From: Azoarcus sp. PA01
GTDB taxonomy: Bacteria > Pseudomonadota > Gammaproteobacteria > Burkholderiales > Rhodocyclaceae
NCBI GenBank assembly: GCA_001274695.2
Contig: LARU01000002.1
Location: 1,116,001-1,180,000, forward strand
Direction: 5' to 3'
Length of the DNA: 64,000 nt
A program made the translations under genes and the position numbers. Under the pieces are notes generated by a model, which saw only the letters and a program-made list of their open reading frames with translations, had not been told where the DNA came from and searched no databases. Shown here one piece after another: positions 7,769-17,244 of this stretch; the first letter of the stretch is position 1; the number at the start of each line of letters is the position of its first letter.

Positions 7769-10456
7769 CTACTCGATGATCCCGAGCAGCCGCGCGCGGT
7801 CCACCGCGTGGCGGCGGTTCGCGGCGTTGAGCTTGGCGAGGAGGTTCTTCATGTGCCACTTGATCGTCTCGGCGCCGACATCGAGCATTTTCGCGATTTC
7901 CTTGTTCGAGCGGCCGAGCGACAGCGCGCCGAGGATTTCCATCTCGCGCGCGGAGAGCTGCGCCGGCCGGCTTTTCGGGTCCGCCGTCTTCTGCCCGCTC
8001 GCTTCAGGCACCCAGCCGAAGCGGCAGCGTTCGGCCGCGCGCTCGATGAACGCCGGCGTGATGCCGGCGCCCTTCGCGAGGCCCGAACGGTCGAGCTCCG
8101 GCAGGCATTCGAGCGCCGCCGGCCAGTCGTCGGCGATGACGCGCACGAGCCGGAAGGATTCGGCGAGGCTCAGCGCTTCGGCGAAAAGCCGCGCCGACGC
8201 ATCGTCGCCGGCCCCCTCGCAGCACGCGGCGAGCAGCTTGACGGTGAGCTGGTCGCGCCCGCGCCGCAGCCGGGCGGCGATTCCGCCGGCGTGCTCGAGC
8301 GCGAGCGCGGCGCCTTCGTCGTTGAAATCGAGCAGCGCGACGCGCGCGGCGGCGAGCTCGCGAATCAGACGCAGCTCCGCCTCCATCCCCTGATCCGGAC
8401 GGTGCGCGCCGGCGATGATCTCGTCGATCGCGCCGAGCAACATGCGGCACGACACGAGCCGGTTGCGGATCGCGTGCTGGCGGACCTGCTCGCCCAAGCT
8501 CGCGACGACGAGGCGCGGCTGGCCGCGCAGCTCGCCGATCGCGGCGAGGCTGTTCAGCGCGTCGAACGCCTTGCCCTCGCGCCCTTTCTGGTTCTCGTAG
8601 CGCGCCAGCGTCAGGTAGGCGAGCATCACCGCGTCCGGCAACGCCGCCTGCTCGATCAGATCGAGGCGGTTCGCGAGCAGCGCGCGCGCTTCGTCTTCGG
8701 CGCCGAGCTCCCAGCACGCTGCCGCGAGCCCCGCCGCCTGCATCGCCGCCGGCAGCGAACGCCAGCCGGTGCTCGCTTCGGCGCGCTCGAGCGCGGCGCG
8801 GAAAACGCCTGCCGCTTCGCTCGCCTGCCCTTCGATCAGGTAGCTCAGGCCGACCGCGAACGCGCCGTACATCGCGTCGTAGAAGTTGCGCACGCCGCGG
8901 CCGCGGCCGTCGGAGATCTGCTGGTAATAGCGCGCGCGGTCCGGGAAGCCGGTATGGATCGCGACGAACGACAGGGTATTGCAGTACAGCGGCCCGAGCT
9001 CCGGGTCGTAGCTCTCGATGCAGCCGCGCGCGCGCGTGTAGTCGTCGCAGTGGATCGCGACCGCCGAGCGCACGATGTTCGCCTGCAGCGCGATCTCGGG
9101 CGTCACGCCCGGCCGCGCGAGGATCACGTCGGTCAGGCGCTCGGCGTCGTGCGGGCGGTAGCACAGCGCGCACGCCCACGCGGCCGTCAACTGGATGCCT
9201 TCGCGCCGCGTGATTTCCTCCGGCGGCAGGCGGTCGAGCCACGCGAGGACTTCGACGATGCGCCCCTGCACCCCGAGGTGGCGCAAGCGCTTCTCGATCC
9301 AGTCCATCGCCTCGGTGCGCATGCCGGCGACGAACGCGTGGTCGGCCGCCTGCTCGAGCATGTTGTGCGCGGCGAACCACTCGGCCGCGGTCGCGTGCAG
9401 CACGCGCAGCTCGTCGGCCGGCAGCGCTTCGAGCAGGCTGTGCAGGTACTCGATGAACAGCGGATGCATGCGGTAGTTGTCGCCGTCGCCGCCGACCGAC
9501 GTCACGAGCCCGGTGTTCTGCTCGAGCCGCGACAGGATTTCGCCGCTGTCGGCGACACCGCTCAGCGCCGCGCACAGCTCGGGATGCTGCGTCTTCAGGA
9601 TCGACGCGCGCACGAGCATCGCGACGGCGTCCGGCTCGAGGCTTTCGAGCACGAACTGCGAGAAATAGCGCGCAAGGTCGCCGGTCGCGCCCGACAGCTC
9701 CGCGACCGTGCCGGCGACGTCGCTCTTGCGCGCCATCGCGGCGGTGACGATCTGCAACGCCATCGGCCACCCTTCGGTGCGCTCGTGCAGCCGCGCGCAG
9801 GTCTCGATGTCGATGTCTTCGCCGAGGCGCCGGCGCAGGAAACCGATCGTGTCGTCGAGGCGCAGGCGCAGGTCCTCGGTGACGAACTGGGTGTACAGGC
9901 CATGCGCGTTCAGCTCCTCGACGGCAAACGGCGGGTCGGTGCGCGAACTCGCGACGACATGGAAATTCGGCGGCGCGTTGCGGATCAGGTAATAGACGAA
10001 CTCAACCGCGTGCGCGTCGGCGAGCTGATGCAGGTCATCGATGAGAACGTAGGTCGGGCGCGCGAGTTCGTGGATCTGCACGAGGACTTCGCTCGCGATC
10101 CACAGGTCGGCGCCCGACTGGCCGAGCTGGTCGAACGAGCGCGCCGGCACGTCGAGCCCGACCGCGACGCGGATCGACGCGACCAGCGCCGGGATGAACG
10201 TCGCGCTGTCGTCGCTCGCGTCGACCGTCAGCCACGCGACCGCGGCGCCGGTCGCGAGCAGCTCGCGGCGCCACTGCACGAGCAACGAGGTCTTGCCGAA
10301 GCCTGCCAGCGACGTGACGACGACCAGCGGCTGCTCGGCGGTCTCGCGCAGGCGCTCGAGCAGGCGCGCCGGCGCGAGCGCCTGCTTCGCCGAATGCGGC
10401 GGCATCGTCTTGAGGGCAAAACGATACGGGATTGCCTCGGTGGTCCTGTTCCTCAT
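7769..10456 (-). CDS. MalT-like LuxR-family transcription regulator
   Basis: The protein of 895 residues has an N-terminal STAND/NTPase domain with Walker A S-L-A-G-F-G-K-T-S at about 49-57 and a Walker B-like Y-V-L-I-D-D-L-H near residue 135, a long helical TPR-type middle, and a C-terminal LuxR helix-turn-helix (L-S-A-R-E-M-E-I-L-G-A-L-S-L-G-R-S-N-K-E-I-A) in the last 65 residues. MalT-type proteins are ATP-dependent activators that oligomerise on inducer binding. The inducer is unknown. It lies on the same strand as, and just downstream of, the thioesterase operon, and aromatic degraders often encode such regulators near CoA-ester genes. Confidence 0.85.
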   Translation of the reverse strand: MRNRTTEAIPYRFALKTMPPHSAKQALAPARLLERLRETAEQPLVVVTSLAGFGKTSLLVQWRRELLATGAAVAWLTVDASDDSATFIPALVASIRVAVGLDVPARSFDQLGQSGADLWIASEVLVQIHELARPTYVLIDDLHQLADAHAVEFVYYLIRNAPPNFHVVASSRTDPPFAVEELNAHGLYTQFVTEDLRLRLDDTIGFLRRRLGEDIDIETCARLHERTEGWPMALQIVTAAMARKSDVAGTVAELSGATGDLARYFSQFVLESLEPDAVAMLVRASILKTQHPELCAALSGVADSGEILSRLEQNTGLVTSVGGDGDNYRMHPLFIEYLHSLLEALPADELRVLHATAAEWFAAHNMLEQAADHAFVAGMRTEAMDWIEKRLRHLGVQGRIVEVLAWLDRLPPEEITRREGIQLTAAWACALCYRPHDAERLTDVILARPGVTPEIALQANIVRSAVAIHCDDYTRARGCIESYDPELGPLYCNTLSFVAIHTGFPDRARYYQQISDGRGRGVRNFYDAMYGAFAVGLSYLIEGQASEAAGVFRAALERAEASTGWRSLPAAMQAAGLAAACWELGAEDEARALLANRLDLIEQAALPDAVMLAYLTLARYENQKGREGKAFDALNSLAAIGELRGQPRLVVASLGEQVRQHAIRNRLVSCRMLLGAIDEIIAGAHRPDQGMEAELRLIRELAAARVALLDFNDEGAALALEHAGGIAARLRRGRDQLTVKLLAACCEGAGDDASARLFAEALSLAESFRLVRVIADDWPAALECLPELDRSGLAKGAGITPAFIERAAERCRFGWVPEASGQKTADPKSRPAQLSAREMEILGALSLGRSNKEIAKMLDVGAETIKWHMKNLLAKLNAANRRHAVDRARLLGIIE

Positions 10457-10521
10457 GCAGCGTCCGTGCGTCGATGATGCGGGAACGCCACGATACCAGC
10501 GCTTTCATCCGCGCCGAAGCT

Positions 10522-10743
10522 TCACGCATCGGCAGGCGGCTTCGCTCCCGGCACCGCTGCCGGCCCTTCCTTGCCGGCATTTTTCGCCCAGAACGCCTGC
10601 AGCGCCCGGTCGAACTCGGCAATCTGTTCGGCGGGAACCTGGCTGCCGCATTCGTAGCACGTGCCGTGCATGCGATCGAACCAGCGGCAGCCGCACTGCT
10701 CGCACGCGAGTTCGGGGGCGCCGGACGGGTTGTGGAAGATCAT
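10522..10743 (-). CDS. Small zinc-ribbon protein
   Basis: This 73-residue protein has C-E-Q-C near residue 15 and C-Y-E-C near residue 31, a four-cysteine zinc knuckle pair, followed by a short helix and a Pro/Ala-rich tail. Its start (10743) overlaps the stop of the upstream gene as ATGA. The family is not recognised; zinc-ribbon partners of acyl-CoA-binding proteins are known in aromatic and polyketide pathways, but that link is only suggestive here. It is the last gene of a three-gene operon with a hypothetical protein and a thioesterase. Confidence 0.6.
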   Translation of the reverse strand: MIFHNPSGAPELACEQCGCRWFDRMHGTCYECGSQVPAEQIAEFDRALQAFWAKNAGKEGPAAVPGAKPPADA

Positions 10744-11228
10744 CGGCACGCTCCGAGGAAAGCCAGGCCGAGCGTGTCGAGGAACTCCTCGTAGCCCGCG
10801 TCCTGCAGTTCGAACTTCGTGCGCAGCACGAAGAACATGATGTTGCCCTGGCGAATCAGGCGCTTGACCGACGACAGCGTGTCGCCGTCGAGCGAGGCGT
10901 GCATCACCGCGAGCGCGACGTCGTCGGCGACGAACAGCAGGTCAACCCGCGCGTCCTGGAAGCCCGGATAAGGCTGGACGCTCGCGACCATGCCGCTGCC
11001 GTCGGCCATCCAGCGCATCATCTCGACGTCGCTGCCGCTGTCGACGAGCCCGGCGACGTGCTTGCCCGGCTGGATGCCGGAACCCGTGCGCGGCACGAAG
11101 CCGACCGCGGAGCCCGGGACCATCTCGGTGAAAAGTTCGCAATGCCGGTCGAGCATCGCCTGCCACACCGCCGGTTCGGCAAACACGCGCGACGCGGTCG
11201 CAGGCGGTGCCTCCAGTTCAATCTGCAT
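10740..11228 (-). CDS. Conserved-looking protein of unknown function
   Basis: A 162-residue protein I cannot assign to a family. It has no signal peptide and no membrane segment; the middle is rich in acidic and small residues (G-S-G-I-Q-P-G-K-H-V-A-G-L-V-D-S-G-S-D-V). The start at 11228 is favoured because a GGAGG box lies six bases upstream; an ATG four codons earlier (11240) is the alternative. It is sandwiched between the thioesterase and the zinc-ribbon gene with tight spacing and overlap, so the three are one transcription unit. Confidence 0.6.
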   Translation of the reverse strand: MQIELEAPPATASRVFAEPAVWQAMLDRHCELFTEMVPGSAVGFVPRTGSGIQPGKHVAGLVDSGSDVEMMRWMADGSGMVASVQPYPGFQDARVDLLFVADDVALAVMHASLDGDTLSSVKRLIRQGNIMFFVLRTKFELQDAGYEEFLDTLGLAFLGACR

Positions 11229-11261
11229 CTGAACCTCCATGCCTCATCGGAAGAATTCCCT

Positions 11262-11936
11262 TCATCGCCCGTTCCCCTCGCCCGCACGGCCGTCGCGGCA
11301 GTAGCGCGTAAGGCCGGCGCGGATCTGCGGCGGGATCGGGACCGGTTTCATCGTTTCCAGGCAGCACATCACGAGCGTCTGCCGGGCTTTCAGCCGAATC
11401 TCGTCGCCGACGCGCCCCTGCACATCGAGGTCGATCGCGCTGTTGCCGATCTTCGTCACCGTCAGCCCGAGCACCAGCCGGTCGCCGAGACGGCTCGGGC
11501 GGGAAAACGTGCAGTCCATCTTCGCCGTCGGGGTTCCCATCTTGCGCACCGTCACGAGCTCCGCGGAATCGACGCCGAGCCCGTCGGTGAACCAGTCCTC
11601 GACGAGGCCGTTGAGGAGGACGAAATACTGCGGATAGAACACGATCCCGGCCGGGTCGCAGTGCGCGAAGCGGATCAGCTCCTCGCGCTCGAACATCGCC
11701 GACACGGCGCACGGTTCGAGCGGCGGCTGCGCGTGCCCTTTCGGTGCGTTCCCCTTCGATGCCTCGACCGGCTTCGCCGCCGGCACGAACGGCAGCAAGC
11801 CGAGCAGCGTCTTCCACATCGACGTCATCGTTGCCAGTTTGGCGCCGGCGTCGGCCGAGCGCTGCCCGCGTCGCGCGCGGCCTGCCGCCCCTTCGGGCAC
11901 GGCTCCCGTGGCCATCACGTTGCCCAAAGCTGTCAT
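11262..11936 (-). CDS. 4-hydroxybenzoyl-CoA-type thioesterase with N-terminal extension
   Basis: The C-terminal 145 residues have the hotdog thioesterase signature R-F-A-H-C-D-P-A-G-I-V-F-Y-P-Q-Y-F, in which the Asp is the catalytic residue of 4-hydroxybenzoyl-CoA thioesterases. It should hydrolyse an aromatic or acyl-CoA ester in the cytoplasm. About 80 residues precede the domain; a shorter start at 11696 would fit the family better. I keep 11936 because a strong AAGGGGGA box is in place and because the first codons (M-T-A-L-G-N-V-M) and upstream DNA recur at the gene at 62051-62296. The extension is Ala/Lys-rich and has no known domain. Confidence 0.8.
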   Translation of the reverse strand: MTALGNVMATGAVPEGAAGRARRGQRSADAGAKLATMTSMWKTLLGLLPFVPAAKPVEASKGNAPKGHAQPPLEPCAVSAMFEREELIRFAHCDPAGIVFYPQYFVLLNGLVEDWFTDGLGVDSAELVTVRKMGTPTAKMDCTFSRPSRLGDRLVLGLTVTKIGNSAIDLDVQGRVGDEIRLKARQTLVMCCLETMKPVPIPPQIRAGLTRYCRDGRAGEGNGR

Positions 11937-11972
11937 GATCTTCCCCCTTGCACGCGCCGCCGGAACGACCGG

Positions 11973-12038
11973 GGCTGCTGAACATGGAGTGAATATAACG
12001 ATGCGCCGTGCCCGCCACCCCCCCCACCCGGGAGGGGT
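11973..12038 (-). promoter_or_regulatory. Promoter/operator unit A (shared with 62334-62399)
   Basis: These 66 bases align without gaps to 62334-62399 with 54 identities. On the minus strand the unit reads ACCCCTCCCG, three to four bases, then a run of eight G and a T (an imperfect inverted repeat), followed about 15 bases later by a TATAT -10-like element. Each copy lies 36-37 bases upstream of an ATG that begins M-T-A-L-G-N-V-M. I infer a common activator; the AraC protein at 62411-63421 is a natural candidate. Confidence 0.6.
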
Positions 12039-12119
12039 GAAGGCAGGCGGGGCCTGTCCGGGCAGGTCAATGTCCTCCACCCGCCCGTGCGTCTCATCGC
12101 CTTCAACGACGCGGCGGTT

Positions 12120-15032
12120 TCAATTCCACAGCATTTTCGCGAACGCTTCGGGCAGCACCGGCTCGCTGAACAGATAGCCCTGCCACGCCTCGCACCCTTC
12201 CTGCGCGAGGAAGTCCCGCTGCGCCGGCGTCTCGACCCCTTCGGCGGTGCAGCCGAGCCTGAGGCTCGACGCCAGGCCGAGGATCGCGCGCGTCACCGCC
12301 TCCGCGTCGGCGTTGCCGGGCAGATCGCTGATGAACGACTTGTCGATCTTCAGGTGCTGGAGCGGAAACTGCCGCAAGTGACTGAGCGACGAATAGCCGG
12401 TGCCGAAATCGTCGAGCGACAGACGCACGCCGAGGTGGGCCAGCCTCGACAGCGTCTCTTGCGCCTTTTCCGGATCGCCCATCACCATGCTCTCGGTGAT
12501 TTCCAGCTCCAGCATCGCCGGCGCGAGACCGGTCTCGTCGATCAGCGCGGCGATGCGGTCCGCCAGTTTCTTCTGGTTGAACTGACGCGGCGACAGGTTG
12601 ACGCTGATGAAGCCGGGTTTGCCGTAGCGCGCTTGCCACCGGGCCATCTGCCGGCACGCGGTCTTCAGCACCCATTCGCCGATCGGCTCGATCATGCCCG
12701 TCTCTTCCGCGAGGCCGATGAAGCGGTTCGGCAGGATCAGCCCGTGCTCCGGACTTTGCCAGCGCACCAGCGCTTCGGCGCCGATCACCGTCCCGCTCTG
12801 CATGCAGATGCGCGGCTGGTAGTTGAGCACCAGTTCGTCGCGCTCGACCGCGCCGCGCAGGCTGTTGGTCAGGAAAAGCCGCTCCTTGGCCTGCTGGCTC
12901 ATGCCGCCGGAGAAGTAGCTGTAGGCGTTCTTACCCTGGCCTTTCGCGATGTACATCGCCTGGTCGGCGTGGCGTCGCAGCACGTCGGCGGACTTGCCGT
13001 CGAGCGGATAGCAGGCGATGCCGATGCTCGCCGACAGGCGCAGCCGCTGGCCGGCGAGATTGAACGGTTCGGCGAGCAGCTCGACGATGTTCTGCGCCAT
13101 CCAGCCTGCCTCGTCGACGTCGCGCAGCTCGTCGAGCAGCACCATGAATTCGTCGCCCCCGAGCCGCGCGACGGTGTCGGACTTGCGCAGGCAGCAGGTC
13201 AGGCGCTGCGCCACCCCCTGCAGCACCTGGTCGCCGACTTCGTGGCCGAGCGCATCGTTGATCGGCTTGAAGTGATCGAGGTCGATGCACAGCACCGCCA
13301 GGCGCGAATTGTGCCGTTGCGCCCGCAGCACCATATCCTGCAGCCGTTCCTGCAAAAGGACGCGATTGGGCAGGCCGGTGAGGCTGTCGTGATGCGCGAG
13401 GTGGTGCAGCCGCTCCTCGACGGCCCGATTCAACGAAATGTCGGAGAAGACGGCGACGTAGTGGCCGCCGCCGTCGGCGACCCGGCTCAGGCTGACCCAC
13501 GCGAGATACACTTCGCCACTCCGGCGGCGGCCCGAGATCTCGCCCTGCCACGCGCCGCTGTTGCGCAGCGCCGCGCGTTGCGCCTCGAGTTGCTCGGGCG
13601 CGAGCGCGTCCGCGTACAGCATGTCGTACTTTCGTCCGATCACTTCCTCGGCCGCATAGCCGGTGATCGCCGTAAACGCCCGATTGACGGAGAGGATCCG
13701 CCCGCCCTGCGAAATCGTGACTCCTTCGCCTGCGCTTTCCAGCGCGCGCGCCGCGAGGCGCAGTTTTTCCTCGGTGCGCCTGCGCCCGGTGATGTCGAGG
13801 TGGACGCCTCTGAGCTTGCGCCGCCCGCCGCTTTCCTCGGCCAGCGACAGGCGGCACATCATCCAGCGATCGCTGCCGTTCTTGTGGCGCAAGCGGAATT
13901 CCAATTCTCGGGCGGGTGACGGTGCCGCGATGTACCGCTCCATCGCGGCGAGGACCGTCTGCCGATCCTCGGGATGCAGGAGATGGATGAAGTCCGAAAA
14001 ACCGCCGTTCAGCTCGTCCTCGGCATAGCCGATATGTTGCTTACATTGGACCGACACGTGCATCCGGTCGGTCTCGAGATCCCGCTCCCAGAAACCGAGC
14101 TGCGCGATTTCGGCCGACGCCTGCAACTGCGCCCGGGTTTGCTGCAACTGACGTTCGGCGCTGCGTTTCTCCGTCACATCCATCAGCGTCACGGCACAGC
14201 CGAGCGGCCGGCCTTTTCCGTCGTTGACCCGATTGGCACTGACCAGCACGTCCACCGCGTCCCCGTAGGCGTTTCTCAACCCCGCTTCGAGGCCCCGCAC
14301 GGTTTCCCCGGCGCGAATCGCGTGCAAGGAAAAGCTCGCATCCCGCCCGTTCGGCGCGAGCGGAAACGCCTTGGCGAACGGCAGGTACAACGGGTTGCGA
14401 CCGGCGAGGCGATAAGCCTGCGTGTTGGCCCGGACGATCCGGCCGGTCGCGTCGCACATGACCGTCGCTTCGGCGGCCTGTTCGAGGATCGACGCGGCCA
14501 GCCGCTGCGACGCGAGGAAAGCTTCGGTGTGCTTCTGCTCGGTAAGGTCGGTGAGCACGACGCACAGCAGCGGGATGCCGTCGATGCAGGCTTTGCTGAC
14601 CGACGTATACACCGGGATCGTGTCGTCCCGCGCGGTGGCGAGCCTGATCTCGTCCTTCGATTTTTCGGCGGCCCCTTTCTCGAGCAGCGCCTCCATCACC
14701 ATCCGGTCGCGCACATCGACGTACGCGTGTATCGGCGAGCCGACGATGCGTGCCGTCGGCAGGCCGATGATTTCGCCGAAGCTGCGGTTGCAATAGAGAA
14801 TCGTGCCGTCGAGCGCGACGGTCGCCGCCCCCTCGTTCATCTCCTCGACGAGCACCCGATAGCTGTGCTCGGCACCCGACAGGATAAAGATGCTGTCCCC
14901 CACCTCCTCGTTGACGACCAGGGCATCGACGCTCCTGCTGCGGATCGCCTCGAGGGTCTCTTCGAGCTCGGCCAGGCGGCCCTCGAGCGCGGCAATCACG
15001 GCGGCGGGATCGGGTGCTTTTGAAGTCGTCAC
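12120..15032 (-). CDS. PAS-PAS-GGDEF-EAL signalling protein
   Basis: The 970-residue protein starts with a coiled-coil (residues about 10-40), followed by several PAS domains, a GGDEF domain with intact R-L-G-G-D-E-F, and an EAL domain with G-A-E-A-L-V-R-W, E-I-T-E-S, D-D-F-G-T-G-Y and E-G-V-E-T. Both catalytic motifs look complete, so it could make or degrade c-di-GMP in response to PAS ligands. No transmembrane segment is seen, so it is cytosolic. It is divergent from kaiC with a 111-base shared upstream region, which suggests that the Kai proteins and c-di-GMP signalling are linked in this organism. Confidence 0.9.
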   Translation of the reverse strand: MTTSKAPDPAAVIAALEGRLAELEETLEAIRSRSVDALVVNEEVGDSIFILSGAEHSYRVLVEEMNEGAATVALDGTILYCNRSFGEIIGLPTARIVGSPIHAYVDVRDRMVMEALLEKGAAEKSKDEIRLATARDDTIPVYTSVSKACIDGIPLLCVVLTDLTEQKHTEAFLASQRLAASILEQAAEATVMCDATGRIVRANTQAYRLAGRNPLYLPFAKAFPLAPNGRDASFSLHAIRAGETVRGLEAGLRNAYGDAVDVLVSANRVNDGKGRPLGCAVTLMDVTEKRSAERQLQQTRAQLQASAEIAQLGFWERDLETDRMHVSVQCKQHIGYAEDELNGGFSDFIHLLHPEDRQTVLAAMERYIAAPSPARELEFRLRHKNGSDRWMMCRLSLAEESGGRRKLRGVHLDITGRRRTEEKLRLAARALESAGEGVTISQGGRILSVNRAFTAITGYAAEEVIGRKYDMLYADALAPEQLEAQRAALRNSGAWQGEISGRRRSGEVYLAWVSLSRVADGGGHYVAVFSDISLNRAVEERLHHLAHHDSLTGLPNRVLLQERLQDMVLRAQRHNSRLAVLCIDLDHFKPINDALGHEVGDQVLQGVAQRLTCCLRKSDTVARLGGDEFMVLLDELRDVDEAGWMAQNIVELLAEPFNLAGQRLRLSASIGIACYPLDGKSADVLRRHADQAMYIAKGQGKNAYSYFSGGMSQQAKERLFLTNSLRGAVERDELVLNYQPRICMQSGTVIGAEALVRWQSPEHGLILPNRFIGLAEETGMIEPIGEWVLKTACRQMARWQARYGKPGFISVNLSPRQFNQKKLADRIAALIDETGLAPAMLELEITESMVMGDPEKAQETLSRLAHLGVRLSLDDFGTGYSSLSHLRQFPLQHLKIDKSFISDLPGNADAEAVTRAILGLASSLRLGCTAEGVETPAQRDFLAQEGCEAWQGYLFSEPVLPEAFAKMLWN

Positions 15033-15143
15033 TTAAGTAGCGGGGGCGTTTGCCTGGTACAAGAGCTTAGTGTAGTTTCGCGTCCGGAAACAGTTTTCGT
15101 TTTCGGTGGCGCGCAGCTCCATACGACGTAGTATCCGTAAAAG

Positions 15144-16919
15144 ATGCAAGAAAAAAACGACATTCAGCAGGAAATCACAACCAGCATGCCCAATTATCCC
15201 GATAGCGATCCCGCCCCGCTGGAAAAAGCCCCGACCGGAATCGACGGCTTCGACGACATCACCGAAGGGGGCTTGCCCCGCGGCCGGCCGACCCTCGTCT
15301 GTGGATCGGCGGGCTGCGGCAAGACGCTGTTCGGAATGGAGTTCCTCGCGCGCGGTGCGGCGGAGTTCGACGAACCGGGAGTATTCGTCGCGTTCGAAGA
15401 AACCCCGGAAGAACTGACCCGCAACGCCGCTTCGCTCGGCTTCGATCTCGCGGCGCTGAGCGCCCAGGGCAAGCTCGCGCTCGAGCATATCTACCTCGAG
15501 CGCAGCGAGATCGAGGAAACCGGCGAGTACGATCTCGAGGCGCTGTTCATCCGGCTCGGTTACGCCGTCGACCAGATCGGCGCCAAGCGCATCGTCCTCG
15601 ACACCCTCGAAGCGCTGTTCGCCGCGCTGCCGAACGAGTTCATCCTGCGCGCCGAACTGCGGCGCCTGTTTCGCTGGTTGAAGCAAAAAGGCCTCACCGC
15701 GGTCATTACCGGTGAGCGCGGCGCCGGCACGCTGACGCGCCACGGGCTCGAGGAATATGTCTCCGACTGCGTGATCCTGCTCGACGTGCGGATGGCCGAG
15801 CAGGTCGCCACGCGGCGCCTGCGCATCGTCAAGTACCGCGGCTCGCGCCACGGCTCCAACGAATATCCGTTCCTGATCGATCGCGGCTTCACGGTGTTGC
15901 CGATCACCTCGGTCGGCCTCGAGCACGAAGCGTCGGAGGAACGCATCTCCACCGGCATCGCCCAGCTCGACACGATGCTCGAGGGCAAAGGCCTCTACCG
16001 CGGCAGCAGCGTGCTGTTGTCGGGCACGGCAGGCTCGGGAAAATCGAGCATCGCGGTGCATTTCGCGCAGGCCTCGTGCGCGCGCGGCGAGCGTTGCCTG
16101 TACTTCGCGTTCGAGGAGTCGCAACAGCAGATCCTGCGCAACATGCGCTCGATCGGAGTCGACCTCGACCGGTGTGTCACGGGTGGCCTGCTGTCCTTTC
16201 ACAATGCGCGCCCGACGCAGCTCGGGCTCGAGATGCATCTCGCGCTGATGTACAAGACCATCCGGACGTTCCGGCCGCGCATGGTGATCGTCGACCCGAT
16301 CTCGAACTTCATGTCGCTCGGCACCCAGATCGAAGTCAGAGCGATGTTCACGCGCCTGGTCGATTATCTGAAGACGGAAGGGATCACCGCAGTCTTCACG
16401 AGCCTGACGAGCGGCAGCGCGGCCGAAACGCCGGAGCACACCGAGACCGAAATCTCTTCGATCATCGATGCCTGGCTGCTGCTGCGGGACATCGAGACCG
16501 ACGGCGAGCGCAACCGCGCGATGTATATCCTCAAGTCCCGCGGCATGTCCCATTCGAACCAGATCAGGGAATTCGTGCTGTCCGAGCGCGGTATCGAACT
16601 GATCGAGGTGTACACCGGGCCCGAAGGCGTGCTCACCGGCTCGGCCCGCGTCGCGCGTGAAGCGCAGAGCCGCGAAGCGCAACTCGACCGTGCCGCGCAA
16701 CTGGAGCTCACGCGCGCCCAACTGGAGCACAGGCGACACGCGATCGAAGCGCAGGTGGCGGCCCTGCATGCGGAACTGGCCGCAGAAGCGGCCGCTTTCG
16801 ACACCGCGCTGAAGACCGAACAGGGGCGGAACGCGCGCTTTTCCGAGGACCGTGACCGGATGGCGACACAGCGCAAGAAAGGGTCTTCGGCCGCGACCCC
16901 GAAACGGAAGGGCAAATGA
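15144..16919 (+). CDS. kaiC: KaiC-like two-domain RecA ATPase
   Basis: The 591 residues contain two KaiC domains. CI has Walker A G-S-A-G-C-G-K-T (54-61) and catalytic F-E-E-T (84-87). CII has Walker A G-T-A-G-S-G-K-S (294-301) and F-E-E-S (323-326). The CII phosphorylation segment reads E-T-E-I-S-S-I-I-D (434-442), so the clock Ser-Thr pair is Ser-Ser here. About 80 residues of charged coiled coil follow the second domain, beyond cyanobacterial KaiC. Start alternatives are 15144 (chosen) and 15186. It overlaps kaiB by 4 bases (ATGA). Proteobacterial KaiC proteins usually serve stress or environmental signalling, not a full clock, and no kaiA is present. Confidence 0.9.
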   Translation: MQEKNDIQQEITTSMPNYPDSDPAPLEKAPTGIDGFDDITEGGLPRGRPTLVCGSAGCGKTLFGMEFLARGAAEFDEPGVFVAFEETPEELTRNAASLGFDLAALSAQGKLALEHIYLERSEIEETGEYDLEALFIRLGYAVDQIGAKRIVLDTLEALFAALPNEFILRAELRRLFRWLKQKGLTAVITGERGAGTLTRHGLEEYVSDCVILLDVRMAEQVATRRLRIVKYRGSRHGSNEYPFLIDRGFTVLPITSVGLEHEASEERISTGIAQLDTMLEGKGLYRGSSVLLSGTAGSGKSSIAVHFAQASCARGERCLYFAFEESQQQILRNMRSIGVDLDRCVTGGLLSFHNARPTQLGLEMHLALMYKTIRTFRPRMVIVDPISNFMSLGTQIEVRAMFTRLVDYLKTEGITAVFTSLTSGSAAETPEHTETEISSIIDAWLLLRDIETDGERNRAMYILKSRGMSHSNQIREFVLSERGIELIEVYTGPEGVLTGSARVAREAQSREAQLDRAAQLELTRAQLEHRRHAIEAQVAALHAELAAEAAAFDTALKTEQGRNARFSEDRDRMATQRKKGSSAATPKRKGK

Positions 16920-17215
16920 TGGCCGGCACCGCTGACGAGGGGTTCTACGAACTGCGGCTGTATGTGGCCGGGCAGACGCCGAAATCGGTCGCCGCATTCG
17001 CGAACCTGAAAAGAATCTGCGAGGAACATCTCGAAGGACGCTACCAGATCGAAATCATCGATCTGCTCGAGCGTCCCCAGCTCGCCAAGGGCGACGAGAT
17101 CATCGCGATCCCGACGCTCGTGCGGCGCCTGCCCGAGCCGATCAAGAAGATCATCGGCGATCTGTCGAACACCGAAAAAGTGCTGGTCGGATTGCAGTTG
17201 AAGCCTCACCATTGA
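16916..17215 (+). CDS. kaiB: KaiB-like protein, first copy
   Basis: This 99-residue thioredoxin-like KaiB-family protein has [12 protein letters not shown] at about 12-23 and [11 protein letters not shown] near residue 39, with the I-P-T-L motif near residue 65. KaiB binds KaiC hexamers after switching fold. It overlaps the kaiC stop codon and precedes a second kaiB copy at short distance. Confidence 0.88.
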   Translation: MMAGTADEGFYELRLYVAGQTPKSVAAFANLKRICEEHLEGRYQIEIIDLLERPQLAKGDEIIAIPTLVRRLPEPIKKIIGDLSNTEKVLVGLQLKPHH

Positions 17216-17244
17216 GGCCCTCTACTGCGCCGCACGGGTTGCCC

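Noticed and set aside
12006..12119. Sigma-54-type promoter near the C-run of unit A
   Set aside because: The spacing of GG and GC elements does not match the -24/-12 consensus in both copies, whereas the TATAT element is conserved.
14581..14600. GTATAC inside the PAS-GGDEF-EAL gene
   Set aside because: Coding position and no palindromic extension, so not counted as a GntR operator.
15033..15143. Short inverted motifs in the kaiC/PAS divergent gap (CCGGAAAC and GTTTTCGG)
   Set aside because: Too short and imperfect to call an operator or promoter.
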